Source: Iamia majanohamensis (GTDB taxonomy: Bacteria > Actinomycetota > Acidimicrobiia > Acidimicrobiales > Iamiaceae). Taken from it: a stretch of 64,000 nucleotides of DNA. Made by a program: the position numbers and the translations under genes. The notes below the pieces were generated by a model that saw only the letters and a program-made list of their open reading frames with translations, had not been told where the DNA came from and ran no database searches. Location of the stretch: contig NZ_CP116942.1 of assembly GCF_028532485.1 (NCBI RefSeq), positions 2,852,001-2,916,000 of the forward strand, in the 5' to 3' direction. This document shows positions 34,109 through 41,512 of this stretch, one piece after another (position 1 is the stretch's first letter; each line of letters begins with the position of its first letter).

Positions 34109-34136
34109 ACACTACCCACAACTAGAACGCGTTTCA
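34109..34136 (-). promoter_or_regulatory. Promoter with perfect KstR-type motif
   Basis: TAGAACGCGTTTCA at 34123-34136 matches TNNAACNNGTTNNA at every fixed position. It lies just upstream of TAGTGT (34114-34109), the probable -10 for the leaderless LLM gene, so a bound repressor would cover the -35. Confidence 0.6.
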
Positions 34137-34161
34137 GTTGACGCCCCACCCGACCCGTACC

Positions 34162-34268
34162 GGCGCGGGATGTGGTCGCCCCCGCCACCCGATCCCGCGC
34201 CAGGACGCAGGACCGGTCGAGCTGGCGCGGGATGTGGTCGCCCCCGCGACCCGACCCCGCGCCAGGAC
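34162..34268. repeat. Two tandem palindromic elements (period 62)
   Basis: Copies at 34162-34206 and 34224-34268. Outer arms GGCGCGGGAT and ATCCCGCGCC pair perfectly in copy 1; TGGCGCGGG and CCCGCGCCA in copy 2. The interior GTGGTCGCCCCCGC is conserved, with the following bases varying (CACCCGAT versus GACCCGAC). It lies between the TetR stop and the LLM promoter. It shares the core GTCGCCCCCGC with the tandem elements at 11745-11862 although the arms differ. Confidence 0.8.
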
Positions 34269-34278
34269 GGAGGGCGGG

Positions 34279-34962
34279 TCAGCCGGTCGGGGGCTTCTGG
34301 CCCGACACGCTCCAGGAGAGGATGCGGGCCATGGCGGTGCGGAGGTCCGCCGTGCGGACGCCCCAGAACTCGAAGCCGTAGCGATGGGCCGAGACGTGCA
34401 CCAGCATCGACACGAGCACGCCTGCGGTGGCGTGGGCCTCGACGTCGTCGGGGAGCCGTCCGCTGGCCTGCATCTCCTCGATCACCTGGGCCAGGGCGTT
34501 GTTGAGGTCGTTGAGCAGGCGCGTGCGCACGTTGGCGAAGCGGCCGTCGCCCTCGTCGGTGGCCAGGTCGACGACCCGCAGCACGGAGCGGTGCTCGTCC
34601 CAGAAGTCGATGATCTCGTCGACCAGGGCCTCGGCCGCGGCGTAGCCCTTCCGGCCCCGCCACGTGCTGGCCCGGACGTGGTCGCCGAAGCGGCGGCCCT
34701 GGGCCGCCATCTCCTCGGCCAGCACCACCACCGCGCTCTCGACGTCGGCGAAGTACTGGTAGAAGGTCGCCGGGCTGGTGCCCGCCTCCCGAGCGATGTC
34801 GACCACCTTCAGCTCCCGGTACGAGCTGGTGCCGAGCATCGTCGCCGTGCAGTCGAGCAGGCGCTGGCGGGTGGCCCGCCCCCGTCGTCCAGGAGTGCGG
34901 CCGTCGGCGGCCCGCGGCTCCTCGTCGGCGACGGCCTCGTCGGGCCCCTCGTGGTCGGCCAC
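34279..34962 (-). CDS. TetR-family transcriptional regulator
   Basis: 227 residues, GTG 34962 two bases after the DoxX stop, behind GAGGCG. Helix-turn-helix about residues 30-75 (ELKVVDIAREAGTSPATFYQYFADVES). The rest is a helical ligand domain. It is the last gene of the operon that begins with the isochorismatase-like gene (37805) and carries operator site d, so it is the best candidate for the protein binding the CTGACG palindromes and repressing itself (inference). Confidence 0.88.
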   Translation of the reverse strand: MADHEGPDEAVADEEPRAADGRTPGRRGRATRQRLLDCTATMLGTSSYRELKVVDIAREAGTSPATFYQYFADVESAVVVLAEEMAAQGRRFGDHVRASTWRGRKGYAAAEALVDEIIDFWDEHRSVLRVVDLATDEGDGRFANVRTRLLNDLNNALAQVIEEMQASGRLPDDVEAHATAGVLVSMLVHVSAHRYGFEFWGVRTADLRTAMARILSWSVSGQKPPTG

Positions 34963-34964
34963 GG

Positions 34965-35528
34965 TCAGGACGCCTCGTCGGGCTCGGGGGCGGGCGGCCG
35001 GTAGCAGGCCGCCAGCAGGCCGACGCCGGCGACCACGCCCAGCCCGGCCGACACGGCCAGGCCCACGTTGGGGTCGAAGGCCGGCTCGAGGCCGACGACC
35101 CAGTCGAGCGAGTACCTGCCCGGCCCGGTGGTGGCCACGCCGATGGCGACCACGGCGAGGATGAGGTTGTACTCCCACCCGCTCTTCACGATGAAGAAGC
35201 CCTTGTCCCGGTGGACTGTCCAGCCCGCCACCACCATGAGCCCGACGATGCCGGCCGCCGCCAGCGGCGTGAGGAGCCCGGCGGCGAACAGGACGCCTCC
35301 CCCGAGCTCGGTGGAGGCGGCGAGGATGGCGTGCACCTTCCCGTTGGGCCGCATGCCCATCGAGTCGAACCAGCCCGCGGTGCCGGGGATGCCCCCGCCC
35401 CCGAAGAACTTGTTGTACCCGTGGGCCGCCACCGTGAGCCCGGTGACGACCCGCAGGATGAGCAGGCCCACGCTGATGGCGTCGAAGCTGGCGACGGAGT
35501 CGACGTCGGCGAGCAGGGCAGGGGTCAC
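34965..35528 (-). CDS. DoxX-family membrane protein
   Basis: 187 residues, GTG 35528 overlapping the ligase stop by 4 bp. About five hydrophobic helices with DoxX features: LLILRVVTGLTVAAHGYNKFFGG in TM1, ASTELGGGVLFAAGLLTPLAA, and GWEYNLILAVVAIGVAT. DoxX-like proteins accompany redox or detoxification enzymes. Here it sits between a FadD3-like ligase and a TetR gene. Confidence 0.8.
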   Translation of the reverse strand: MTPALLADVDSVASFDAISVGLLILRVVTGLTVAAHGYNKFFGGGGIPGTAGWFDSMGMRPNGKVHAILAASTELGGGVLFAAGLLTPLAAAGIVGLMVVAGWTVHRDKGFFIVKSGWEYNLILAVVAIGVATTGPGRYSLDWVVGLEPAFDPNVGLAVSAGLGVVAGVGLLAACYRPPAPEPDEAS

Positions 35529-37147
35529 GAGGCGTCTCCGGTGGGGTCGGCGAGGGCGGCGACGGCGTCGTCGCGCAGGAGGAACTTCTGGATCTTGCCG
35601 CTCGGGTTGAGGGGCAGGGCCCCAGTCCAGCGGACGTGGCGGGGCGCCTTGAAGTTGGCCATGCGCTCCCGGGACCAGGCGATCACCTCGGCCTCGTCCG
35701 GGGGTTCGACGCCGGCGGCGGGCACGAGCCAGGCGAAGCCCACCTCACCCATGCGGTCGTCGGCCACGCCCACCACCGCGGCCTGGGCCACCGCCGGGTG
35801 CTCGGAGAGGATCGACTCGATCTCGGCCGGGTAGGCGTTGAAGCCCCCGCAGATGAACATGTCCTTGGTCCGGTCGGTGATGTCGATGTAGCCGCGCTCG
35901 TCCATCACGCCGACGTCGCCGGTGTGGAGCCAGCCGTCGGGGTCGATGGCCTCGGCCGTCTTCTGCGGCTCCTCGAAGTAGCCCTTCATCACGTTGAAGC
36001 CCCGCACGACCACCTCGCCCGGCGTGCCCCGGGGGACCTCGGCACCGTCGTCGTCGACGATGCGCACCTCGTCGCCGGGGATGGCCCGACCCGAGGTGGT
36101 CGAGATGGTCTCGGCGTCGTCGTCGGTGCGACACATCGACACCACCCCGGTGGCCTCGGTGAGCCCGTAGGCGGTGAGCACGGCGTCGAAGCCGAGCTCG
36201 GTGCGCATGCGCTCGACCAGGCTCACCGGCACCGGGGCCGCACCGGTGACGGCCAGGCGGAGCCGGGAGGAGTCCATCTCGGCCCGGTCGGGGTGGTTCA
36301 GGATCGTCTGGTACAGCGCCGGCGGGCCGGGCAGGACCGAGATGTCCTCGGCATCGATGGTGCGCATCACCGCCTCGGGGTCGAACACCGGCACCGGGAC
36401 CATGGTGGCGCCGGTGAGCAGGCAGGCCACGATGCCGGCCTTGTAGCCGAAGGTGTGGAAGAAGGGGTTGACGATCAGGTAGCGGTCGCCGGCCCGGAGC
36501 CCGACCACGTCGGACCACACCCCGAAGGCGCGCAGCGTCTGGGCGTGGGTGGTCTCCACCCCCTTGGGCCGGCCGGTGGTGCCGGAGGTGAAGATGATGT
36601 CGGAGAGGTCGTCGGGGCCGAGCGCGCCGCGCCGGCGCTCCAGCTCGGCGGCATCGGTGCGGTCGCCGTCGGCCAGGAACGCGTCCCAGCCCTGGGTGCC
36701 GTCGGGCGCCGCGTCGCGCACGACGATCGACCGCTCGAGGTGGGGCAGCTCCTGGTCGGCCAGCATGCCGACGTAGCCGTTGCCCAGGAAGCCGTCGACG
36801 GTGACGAGGAGGCGGGCCCGGCTCCGGTCGAGGATCCAGGCCGCCTCGCCGCCCTTGTAGCGGGTGTTGAGGGGCACGACCACCCCGCCGGCGGCGTGGG
36901 CCCCGAGCAGGGCGACCACCCACTCCCAGCAGTTGGGGGCCCAGAGGCCGACCCGGTCGCCGGGCTCCAGGCCGGCGGCCACGAAGGCGCGCCCGGCGGC
37001 GTCCACCCGGCTCGCCAGGTCGCGGAACGTCAGCCGGACGTCGCCGTCGACCACCGCCTCGGCGTCGCCGTGGCGCTCGGCCGCGCCGCGCACGAGCGCG
37101 GGCGTGGTCCCCCACTCCAGGTCGGCGCGGACCTCGGCGTCGGTCAT
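35525..37147 (-). CDS. FadD3-like acyl-CoA synthetase
   Basis: 540 residues. AMP-forming ligase: IIFTSGTTGRPKGVETTH, LTAYGLTEATG, GWLHTGDVG, DRTKDMFICGGFNAYPAEIE and the A10 lysine in NPSGKIQKFLL. The segment DRYLIVNPFFHTFGYKAGI followed by CLLTGATMVP closely resembles mycobacterial FadD3 as I remember it. FadD3 activates HIP, the C/D-ring fragment of cholesterol, to HIP-CoA. FadD3 function is inferred; other ring-acid substrates are possible. Second gene of the operon ending in TetR. Confidence 0.8.
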   Translation of the reverse strand: MTDAEVRADLEWGTTPALVRGAAERHGDAEAVVDGDVRLTFRDLASRVDAAGRAFVAAGLEPGDRVGLWAPNCWEWVVALLGAHAAGGVVVPLNTRYKGGEAAWILDRSRARLLVTVDGFLGNGYVGMLADQELPHLERSIVVRDAAPDGTQGWDAFLADGDRTDAAELERRRGALGPDDLSDIIFTSGTTGRPKGVETTHAQTLRAFGVWSDVVGLRAGDRYLIVNPFFHTFGYKAGIVACLLTGATMVPVPVFDPEAVMRTIDAEDISVLPGPPALYQTILNHPDRAEMDSSRLRLAVTGAAPVPVSLVERMRTELGFDAVLTAYGLTEATGVVSMCRTDDDAETISTTSGRAIPGDEVRIVDDDGAEVPRGTPGEVVVRGFNVMKGYFEEPQKTAEAIDPDGWLHTGDVGVMDERGYIDITDRTKDMFICGGFNAYPAEIESILSEHPAVAQAAVVGVADDRMGEVGFAWLVPAAGVEPPDEAEVIAWSRERMANFKAPRHVRWTGALPLNPSGKIQKFLLRDDAVAALADPTGDAS

Positions 37148-37178
37148 CGGGCGGGGCCTCCTGTCGGCGTCGGGCGGG

Positions 37179-37805
37179 TCACTCGCCGCGCCCCGCCCAC
37201 GCCGCGACGAGGTCGTCGACGGTCGTGACGGTGGCCAGGAGGGCGAGGGTGCCGTCGATGACGGCGTCGGCGTAGGCGGCGGGGATGCCGGTGACCCCGT
37301 CGCGGGGCACGACGGCCTGGTAGCCGTGGTTCACCGCGTCCATGACGAGGTTGGTGACGGCCACGTTCACCGACACGCCGGTGGCGATGATCGTGGTGAC
37401 GCCCAGGTTGCGCAGCACGGGGTCGAGGTCGGTGCCGGCCATGGGCGACAGGCCGTGCAGGCGGCCGAGGACGATGTCGCCGGCCTCGGGGCCCAGCTCG
37501 GGCACCACCGAGGCCTCGGGGCTGCCGGGCAGGAGGGCCACCGGGCTCTTGCGCACCCCGGCGAAGAGCCGGGCGTTGGTGTTGGAGCCCCGGCCGTCGG
37601 CCCGACGGGCCGCGGTGCAGTGGACCACGGCGACGCCGGCCTCGCGGGCGGCGCCGCAGAGCCGGGCCACGGCCTCCACCATGGGGCCGGCGGCGGCGGC
37701 CAGCTCGGGCAGGGCGGAGTGCTCGCCCACCACCCCGGACTGCACCTCGGAGGTGACGACGGCACAGCGGTGGGGCGCAACGAGCTCGGCCAGGTCGAGG
37801 GGCAT
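37179..37805 (-). CDS. Isochorismatase-like protein lacking the catalytic cysteine
   Basis: 208 residues, ATG 37805, with TAGCCT 8 nt upstream. Isochorismatase/cysteine-hydrolase fold, but the usual DxQ aspartate is E20 (TSEVQ) and the nucleophile position in the motif GVxxNxCV is A149 (GVSVNVAV). It is therefore unlikely to use the standard Cys hydrolase mechanism. It may bind a ligand or use other chemistry. First gene of the operon with the FadD3-like ligase, DoxX and TetR. Confidence 0.8.
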   Translation of the reverse strand: MPLDLAELVAPHRCAVVTSEVQSGVVGEHSALPELAAAAGPMVEAVARLCGAAREAGVAVVHCTAARRADGRGSNTNARLFAGVRKSPVALLPGSPEASVVPELGPEAGDIVLGRLHGLSPMAGTDLDPVLRNLGVTTIIATGVSVNVAVTNLVMDAVNHGYQAVVPRDGVTGIPAAYADAVIDGTLALLATVTTVDDLVAAWAGRGE

Positions 37806-37819
37806 CGCCGGCGAGGCTA

Positions 37820-37836
37820 TCTGACGCCCCGTCAGG
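37820..37836 (-). promoter_or_regulatory. Palindromic operator, CTGACG family (site d)
   Basis: TCTGACGCCCCGTCAGG, directly next to the TAGCCT -10 (37819-37814) of the operon that encodes the TetR regulator; consistent with autorepression. Confidence 0.8.
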
Positions 37837-37934
37837 GACCGCCCGCCCGCGGTGACCGACGTCACCCGGGGCCCTAGCGTGCCCTCCGAGGGCCGGGCCG
37901 GCAGCGGGCCGCACCGGCCCCGGGAGGTGGACGG

Positions 37935-39029
37935 ATGGGACCCTCGGGCGAGGTCGGTGGGGACCGAGGTCGGGCGCCGACCGGTCCCGACGGTGCGGCG
38001 GACGGCGAGGATCCCCGGCATCGCCGTCGTCGCCGTCTCCTCGTCGGGCTCGGCTGCGGCCTCCCCTCCCTGGCGGGCACCGCCGTCGTCGTCGTCGTGG
38101 TGGCGTCCCTCGCGTCCCTGAGCCTCAGCCTCGAGGGGTGCGAGGTCCGCCCCGGCGACATCGACCTCGGCGCCAACGCCGGGAAGGGTCGGCGGTCGGT
38201 CGACCTCCCCATCGAGGTCGGTCCCCGGACCGACCTGGTCGACGGACAGGCCGTCTTCGTCCGGAGCGACGCCTTCCCGCCGCACCGGGTCGTGGCGGTC
38301 GGCGTGTGCCTGCGGGAGGCCGAGGAGCCCCTCGACCCGGGGGCTCCCCGCCCGGACCGCGGCGTCCTGCCGGCCCCGCTCAACGGGCTCGACGCCTGCG
38401 ACACCGACACCGGCGCCCGCTTCGCCACCGACGCCCGGGGGGTCCTCGCCGCCGCCATCCCCGTGCCGCGCGTCATCACCGTCCAGGGCACGGCCCACGA
38501 CTGCGCATCGTCCCCGGAGCGGTGCCTGGTGGTCGCAGGCCTGTCGACGGACTTCGACCAGTCGGGTGCGGAGCCGGTGTCGTTCGCACCCCCGACCACC
38601 CCTGCCGACCTCACCCCGGGGCGGCCCCGTCCCCGGACCCTCGCGCTCCCGGCCACCGCCACCACCCCGACCACGGGGTCGCCCGGCACGGAGGTCACGG
38701 TGACGGTCACCGGCCTCGTGCCCGGCGAACCGGTGCTCGTCGCCACCTGCACCGCTGACTTCCTGGGGTCCGACCCCTGGGACGTCTGCCAGACCGACGC
38801 CACGTCCGCAGCCTTCGCCGCGATCGCCCTGGGGTCGGTGGCCGACGTGCCCGACCGCGCCGACGCCGCTGGGCGCATCACCGCCACCGCGCCCATCCCG
38901 GCCCACATCCAGCCCGCCTTCTCCGGCCCGTCCCTGCCGTGCGGGCCCGACGACCCGTGCGGCATCGTCGTGGCGTCGGCGGCCGACACGACGAGGTCGG
39001 CCTACGTCCCCGTCACCGTCGTCCGCTGA
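37935..39029 (+). CDS. Membrane-anchored protein with two neocarzinostatin-like Ig domains
   Basis: 364 residues, ATG 37935, with GGGAGGTGG upstream. A basic N-terminus, one transmembrane helix (about 45-65, TAVVVVVVASLASLSLSL), then two beta-rich domains. Each has paired cysteines in a pattern like the neocarzinostatin/macromomycin family: VAVGVCLRE, then CDTDTGARF, DCASSPERC in the first; VLVATCTAD, VCQTDATSAA, CGPDDPCGIVV in the second. The family fold often serves as a surface or sequestering domain. Attribution is by cysteine pattern only. Confidence 0.5.
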   Translation: MGPSGEVGGDRGRAPTGPDGAADGEDPRHRRRRRLLVGLGCGLPSLAGTAVVVVVVASLASLSLSLEGCEVRPGDIDLGANAGKGRRSVDLPIEVGPRTDLVDGQAVFVRSDAFPPHRVVAVGVCLREAEEPLDPGAPRPDRGVLPAPLNGLDACDTDTGARFATDARGVLAAAIPVPRVITVQGTAHDCASSPERCLVVAGLSTDFDQSGAEPVSFAPPTTPADLTPGRPRPRTLALPATATTPTTGSPGTEVTVTVTGLVPGEPVLVATCTADFLGSDPWDVCQTDATSAAFAAIALGSVADVPDRADAAGRITATAPIPAHIQPAFSGPSLPCGPDDPCGIVVASAADTTRSAYVPVTVVR

Positions 39030-39074
39030 CGGGCGGCCCGCAGGGCGCCGTCGGGCCGCGTGGACGGACGGCGG

Positions 39075-40487
39075 CTACCCGGCCTCGGTGACCGCGATGC
39101 GGTAGTCGGTCGAGTACCCGTCCACCGCGTACACCTGGACGGCGTAGGTGCCGTCCTCGTCGGCGGTGAGGACCTCGGAGGCATCGAGGTCGAAGAGGCC
39201 GCCACCGCCGTCGTCGACCTCCTCGCCGGGAGCCTCGCGGTCGCCGGGCGGGACCACCGCGAAGGCCATGTCGCCGACCGCCGAGCTCACCGTGACCTCG
39301 ACCTCGTCGCCCTCCTCCAGGTCGACGAGGTAGGTGTTGGCCTCCCCCAGCATGCTCACGGTGCCCTCGGCGGCGTCGCCCACGGCCAAGTCCTCCGAGG
39401 CGTCCTCCGGGAGCGGGAGGGGCGCGGCCGGGACCGAGAGCTCGACGTCTACCGCGTCGACGGCGGTGGACCGGGCGTCGACGTAGACGACGAGGGGCAC
39501 GTCGCCGTCCACCTCGAGGTCCCACCGGCCCGGCGCCGCCTCGGGCGTCGGCTCGGTCCCGTCCTCGTCGGGGTCGGTCGCCTCCGGGTCGGCGTCGTCG
39601 GCCGCGACCTCGTTCCACGCCTCGCGGTACCCGTCGAGGGTCATGACGTCGACGGCGACCCCCTCGGCCCCGTCCACCTCGACGGTCAGCTCGCCGTCGA
39701 CCTCGTCGGCGGGCACGTAGAGGACGCTCGTGCCGGACCCGACGTCCTGCTCGACCTCGAACGGCCCCTCCTCGACGTCGTCGGCGGCGGGGAGCTCCAG
39801 CTGCTCGGAGCCGTCGCCGTCGAGGATCGCCTCCACCGCGTCCGCGGCGTCGTCACCCTCCAGGGCCAGCGCGAACTGGTCGTCGAGCGAGGACCCGGAG
39901 ATCCCGACGACCTCGCCCTGGCCGTCGACCACGGCCCCGCCGCTCTGGCCCTCCCCGATGGCGGCGTCGGTCTGGAGGAAGGAGAGGCCCCAGGTCGGCG
40001 CCTCCCGTCGACGCGACAGCACGCCCCGGGCGATGGTCACCTCGGGCTGGTCGACGTCGCCCGGGTGGCCGACGAGGTACAGGTCGGCCCCCGGGGCCAC
40101 CGCCGCCGCGTCGCGCAGGGCGAGGCCGTCGGCGTCGGTCTCCACGGGGCCGAGCACGGCCACGTCGGCCGCCAGGTCCACCCCCACCACGGGGACCTCG
40201 GTCGGGTCGTCGTCGCCGAAGGAGACCTCGACGGAGGGGAAGGGGTCGACCACGTGGGCGTTGGTCACCAGGTGCCCGTCCTCCAGGAGGACCGCGCTGC
40301 CCGAGCCCAGCGGCGTCTGCACGAGGGCGACGCCGGGACCGACCCGCGCCAGGACCTGGCTCCCGTCGAGGTCGGCGCCGCTGGAGGGGGCGATGTAGGC
40401 GCCGCCGTCGCCGCTGTCGTCCGAGCACCCGGCCAGGCCGAGGGCGACGAGCAGCGCCACCGCTGCTGCCCACCGCCTCGTCGTCAC
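39075..40487 (-). CDS. Trypsin-like serine protease lipoprotein (HtrA-like)
   Basis: 470 residues, GTG 40487. Lipobox LAGC (Cys21). Chymotrypsin/HtrA-type domain (about 45-215) with the triad H78 (TNAHVV), D108 (AADVAVLG) and S182 (GQSGGAVV). No PDZ domain follows. The acidic C-terminal half (about 325-470) includes a probable PPC-like beta domain (NTYLVDLEEGDEVEVTVSS). Likely an extracytoplasmic quality-control or processing protease. Strongly acidic composition. Confidence 0.82.
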   Translation of the reverse strand: MTTRRWAAAVALLVALGLAGCSDDSGDGGAYIAPSSGADLDGSQVLARVGPGVALVQTPLGSGSAVLLEDGHLVTNAHVVDPFPSVEVSFGDDDPTEVPVVGVDLAADVAVLGPVETDADGLALRDAAAVAPGADLYLVGHPGDVDQPEVTIARGVLSRRREAPTWGLSFLQTDAAIGEGQSGGAVVDGQGEVVGISGSSLDDQFALALEGDDAADAVEAILDGDGSEQLELPAADDVEEGPFEVEQDVGSGTSVLYVPADEVDGELTVEVDGAEGVAVDVMTLDGYREAWNEVAADDADPEATDPDEDGTEPTPEAAPGRWDLEVDGDVPLVVYVDARSTAVDAVDVELSVPAAPLPLPEDASEDLAVGDAAEGTVSMLGEANTYLVDLEEGDEVEVTVSSAVGDMAFAVVPPGDREAPGEEVDDGGGGLFDLDASEVLTADEDGTYAVQVYAVDGYSTDYRIAVTEAG

Positions 40488-40534
40488 CCGGCCAGTCTGG
40501 TCCCGACGGCGGCCCGCCTGCGCGCGGCGGGCCC

Positions 40535-41413
40535 TCACGACGAGGTGCCGTCGGGGGCCCGCGCCGAGCCGGGGGCGAGGCCGAGCTCCGCAGCCAGGCG
40601 GGTCAGGCCCTCGACCGCGTCGCGGGAGCGCCGCCACGGGGTGACGATGAGGCGGTCGACCCCCGCCTCCTCCCAGGCACCCAGGTCGGACCCGGGGCCC
40701 ACCTCCCCCATCACCGTCACCTCGACGGCGCCCGGGTCGCGCCCCGCCTCCTCGGCCAGGGCGCGGAGCCGCCCCACCTGCGCGGCTGCGGTGGCCGGTG
40801 TGTGGGCCATGCCCAGCCAGCCGTCGCCCAGGGTCGCGGCCCGGCGCAGGGCCCGGGCGGACTCGCCCCCCACGTGGACCGGGGGCCCGCCGACCTGCAC
40901 CGGCTTGGGCTCGAAGGCCACCGGCTCGAACGGGAAGTGGGGGCCGTCGTGGGCGATCTCGGGCTCGGTCCAGAGACGCCGGACGACGCCGATGGCCTCG
41001 TCGAGGCGGGCCCCGCGGGTGGAGGGGTCGATGCCCACCGCGTCCCACTCGGGCCGGAGCCAGCCCGCGCCGACCCCGCAGATCGCCCGGCCCCCCGAGA
41101 CCACGTCGAGTGTGGCGAAGGCCCGGGCCCCGACGAACGGGTGGCGGATGCCGAGCAGGTACACCAAGGTGCCGAGGCGGAGGTGCGCGGTGCGGGCGGC
41201 CAGGTACGACAGGTAGGCGCAGGCGTCGAAGATGGGCACCGTCGGCGGCACCGGCGGGTGCTCCTCGCCCGGGATCAGCTCGCCCTCGACGCGCAGCGGG
41301 AACACGAGGTGCTCGGGCAGCCAGGCCGACTCGTAGCCCAGCTCGTCGGCGGCCACGGCCACCTCCTCGAAGGCCCGGGGGTTCAGCTGGCCGAAGGTGA
41401 TGCCGAGGTGCAC
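40535..41413 (-). CDS. LLM-class (F420/FMN) oxidoreductase
   Basis: 292 residues, GTG 41413. Luciferase-like fold: LGITFGQLNPRAFEEVAVAA, YESAWLPEHLVFP, LRLGTLVYLLGIRHPFVGARAFATLD, GVGAGWLRPEWDAVG, PVHVGGESARALRRAATLGDGW. The TIGR03619-like F420-dependent subgroup is likely. Divergent from the amidohydrolase at 41513, sharing the region of operator site e. Confidence 0.83.
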   Translation of the reverse strand: MHLGITFGQLNPRAFEEVAVAADELGYESAWLPEHLVFPLRVEGELIPGEEHPPVPPTVPIFDACAYLSYLAARTAHLRLGTLVYLLGIRHPFVGARAFATLDVVSGGRAICGVGAGWLRPEWDAVGIDPSTRGARLDEAIGVVRRLWTEPEIAHDGPHFPFEPVAFEPKPVQVGGPPVHVGGESARALRRAATLGDGWLGMAHTPATAAAQVGRLRALAEEAGRDPGAVEVTVMGEVGPGSDLGAWEEAGVDRLIVTPWRRSRDAVEGLTRLAAELGLAPGSARAPDGTSS

Positions 41414-41460
41414 GGGGCGCACGGTAGGGCTCCGAGGTGGGGGTCGGGAGCGTGAGGGCC

Positions 41461-41482
41461 TAACATCTGACGGACCGTCAGA
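41461..41482 (+). promoter_or_regulatory. Palindromic operator, CTGACG family (site e), overlapping a -10
   Basis: TCTGACGGACCGTCAGA at 41466-41482 is the most symmetrical copy. TAACAT (41461-41466), a good -10, touches its left end, so binding would block transcription of the amidohydrolase. It may also influence the divergent LLM gene. Confidence 0.8.
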
Positions 41483-41512
41483 TCCCGGGTCGGTCGACGA
41501 GGAGGACCCCCC

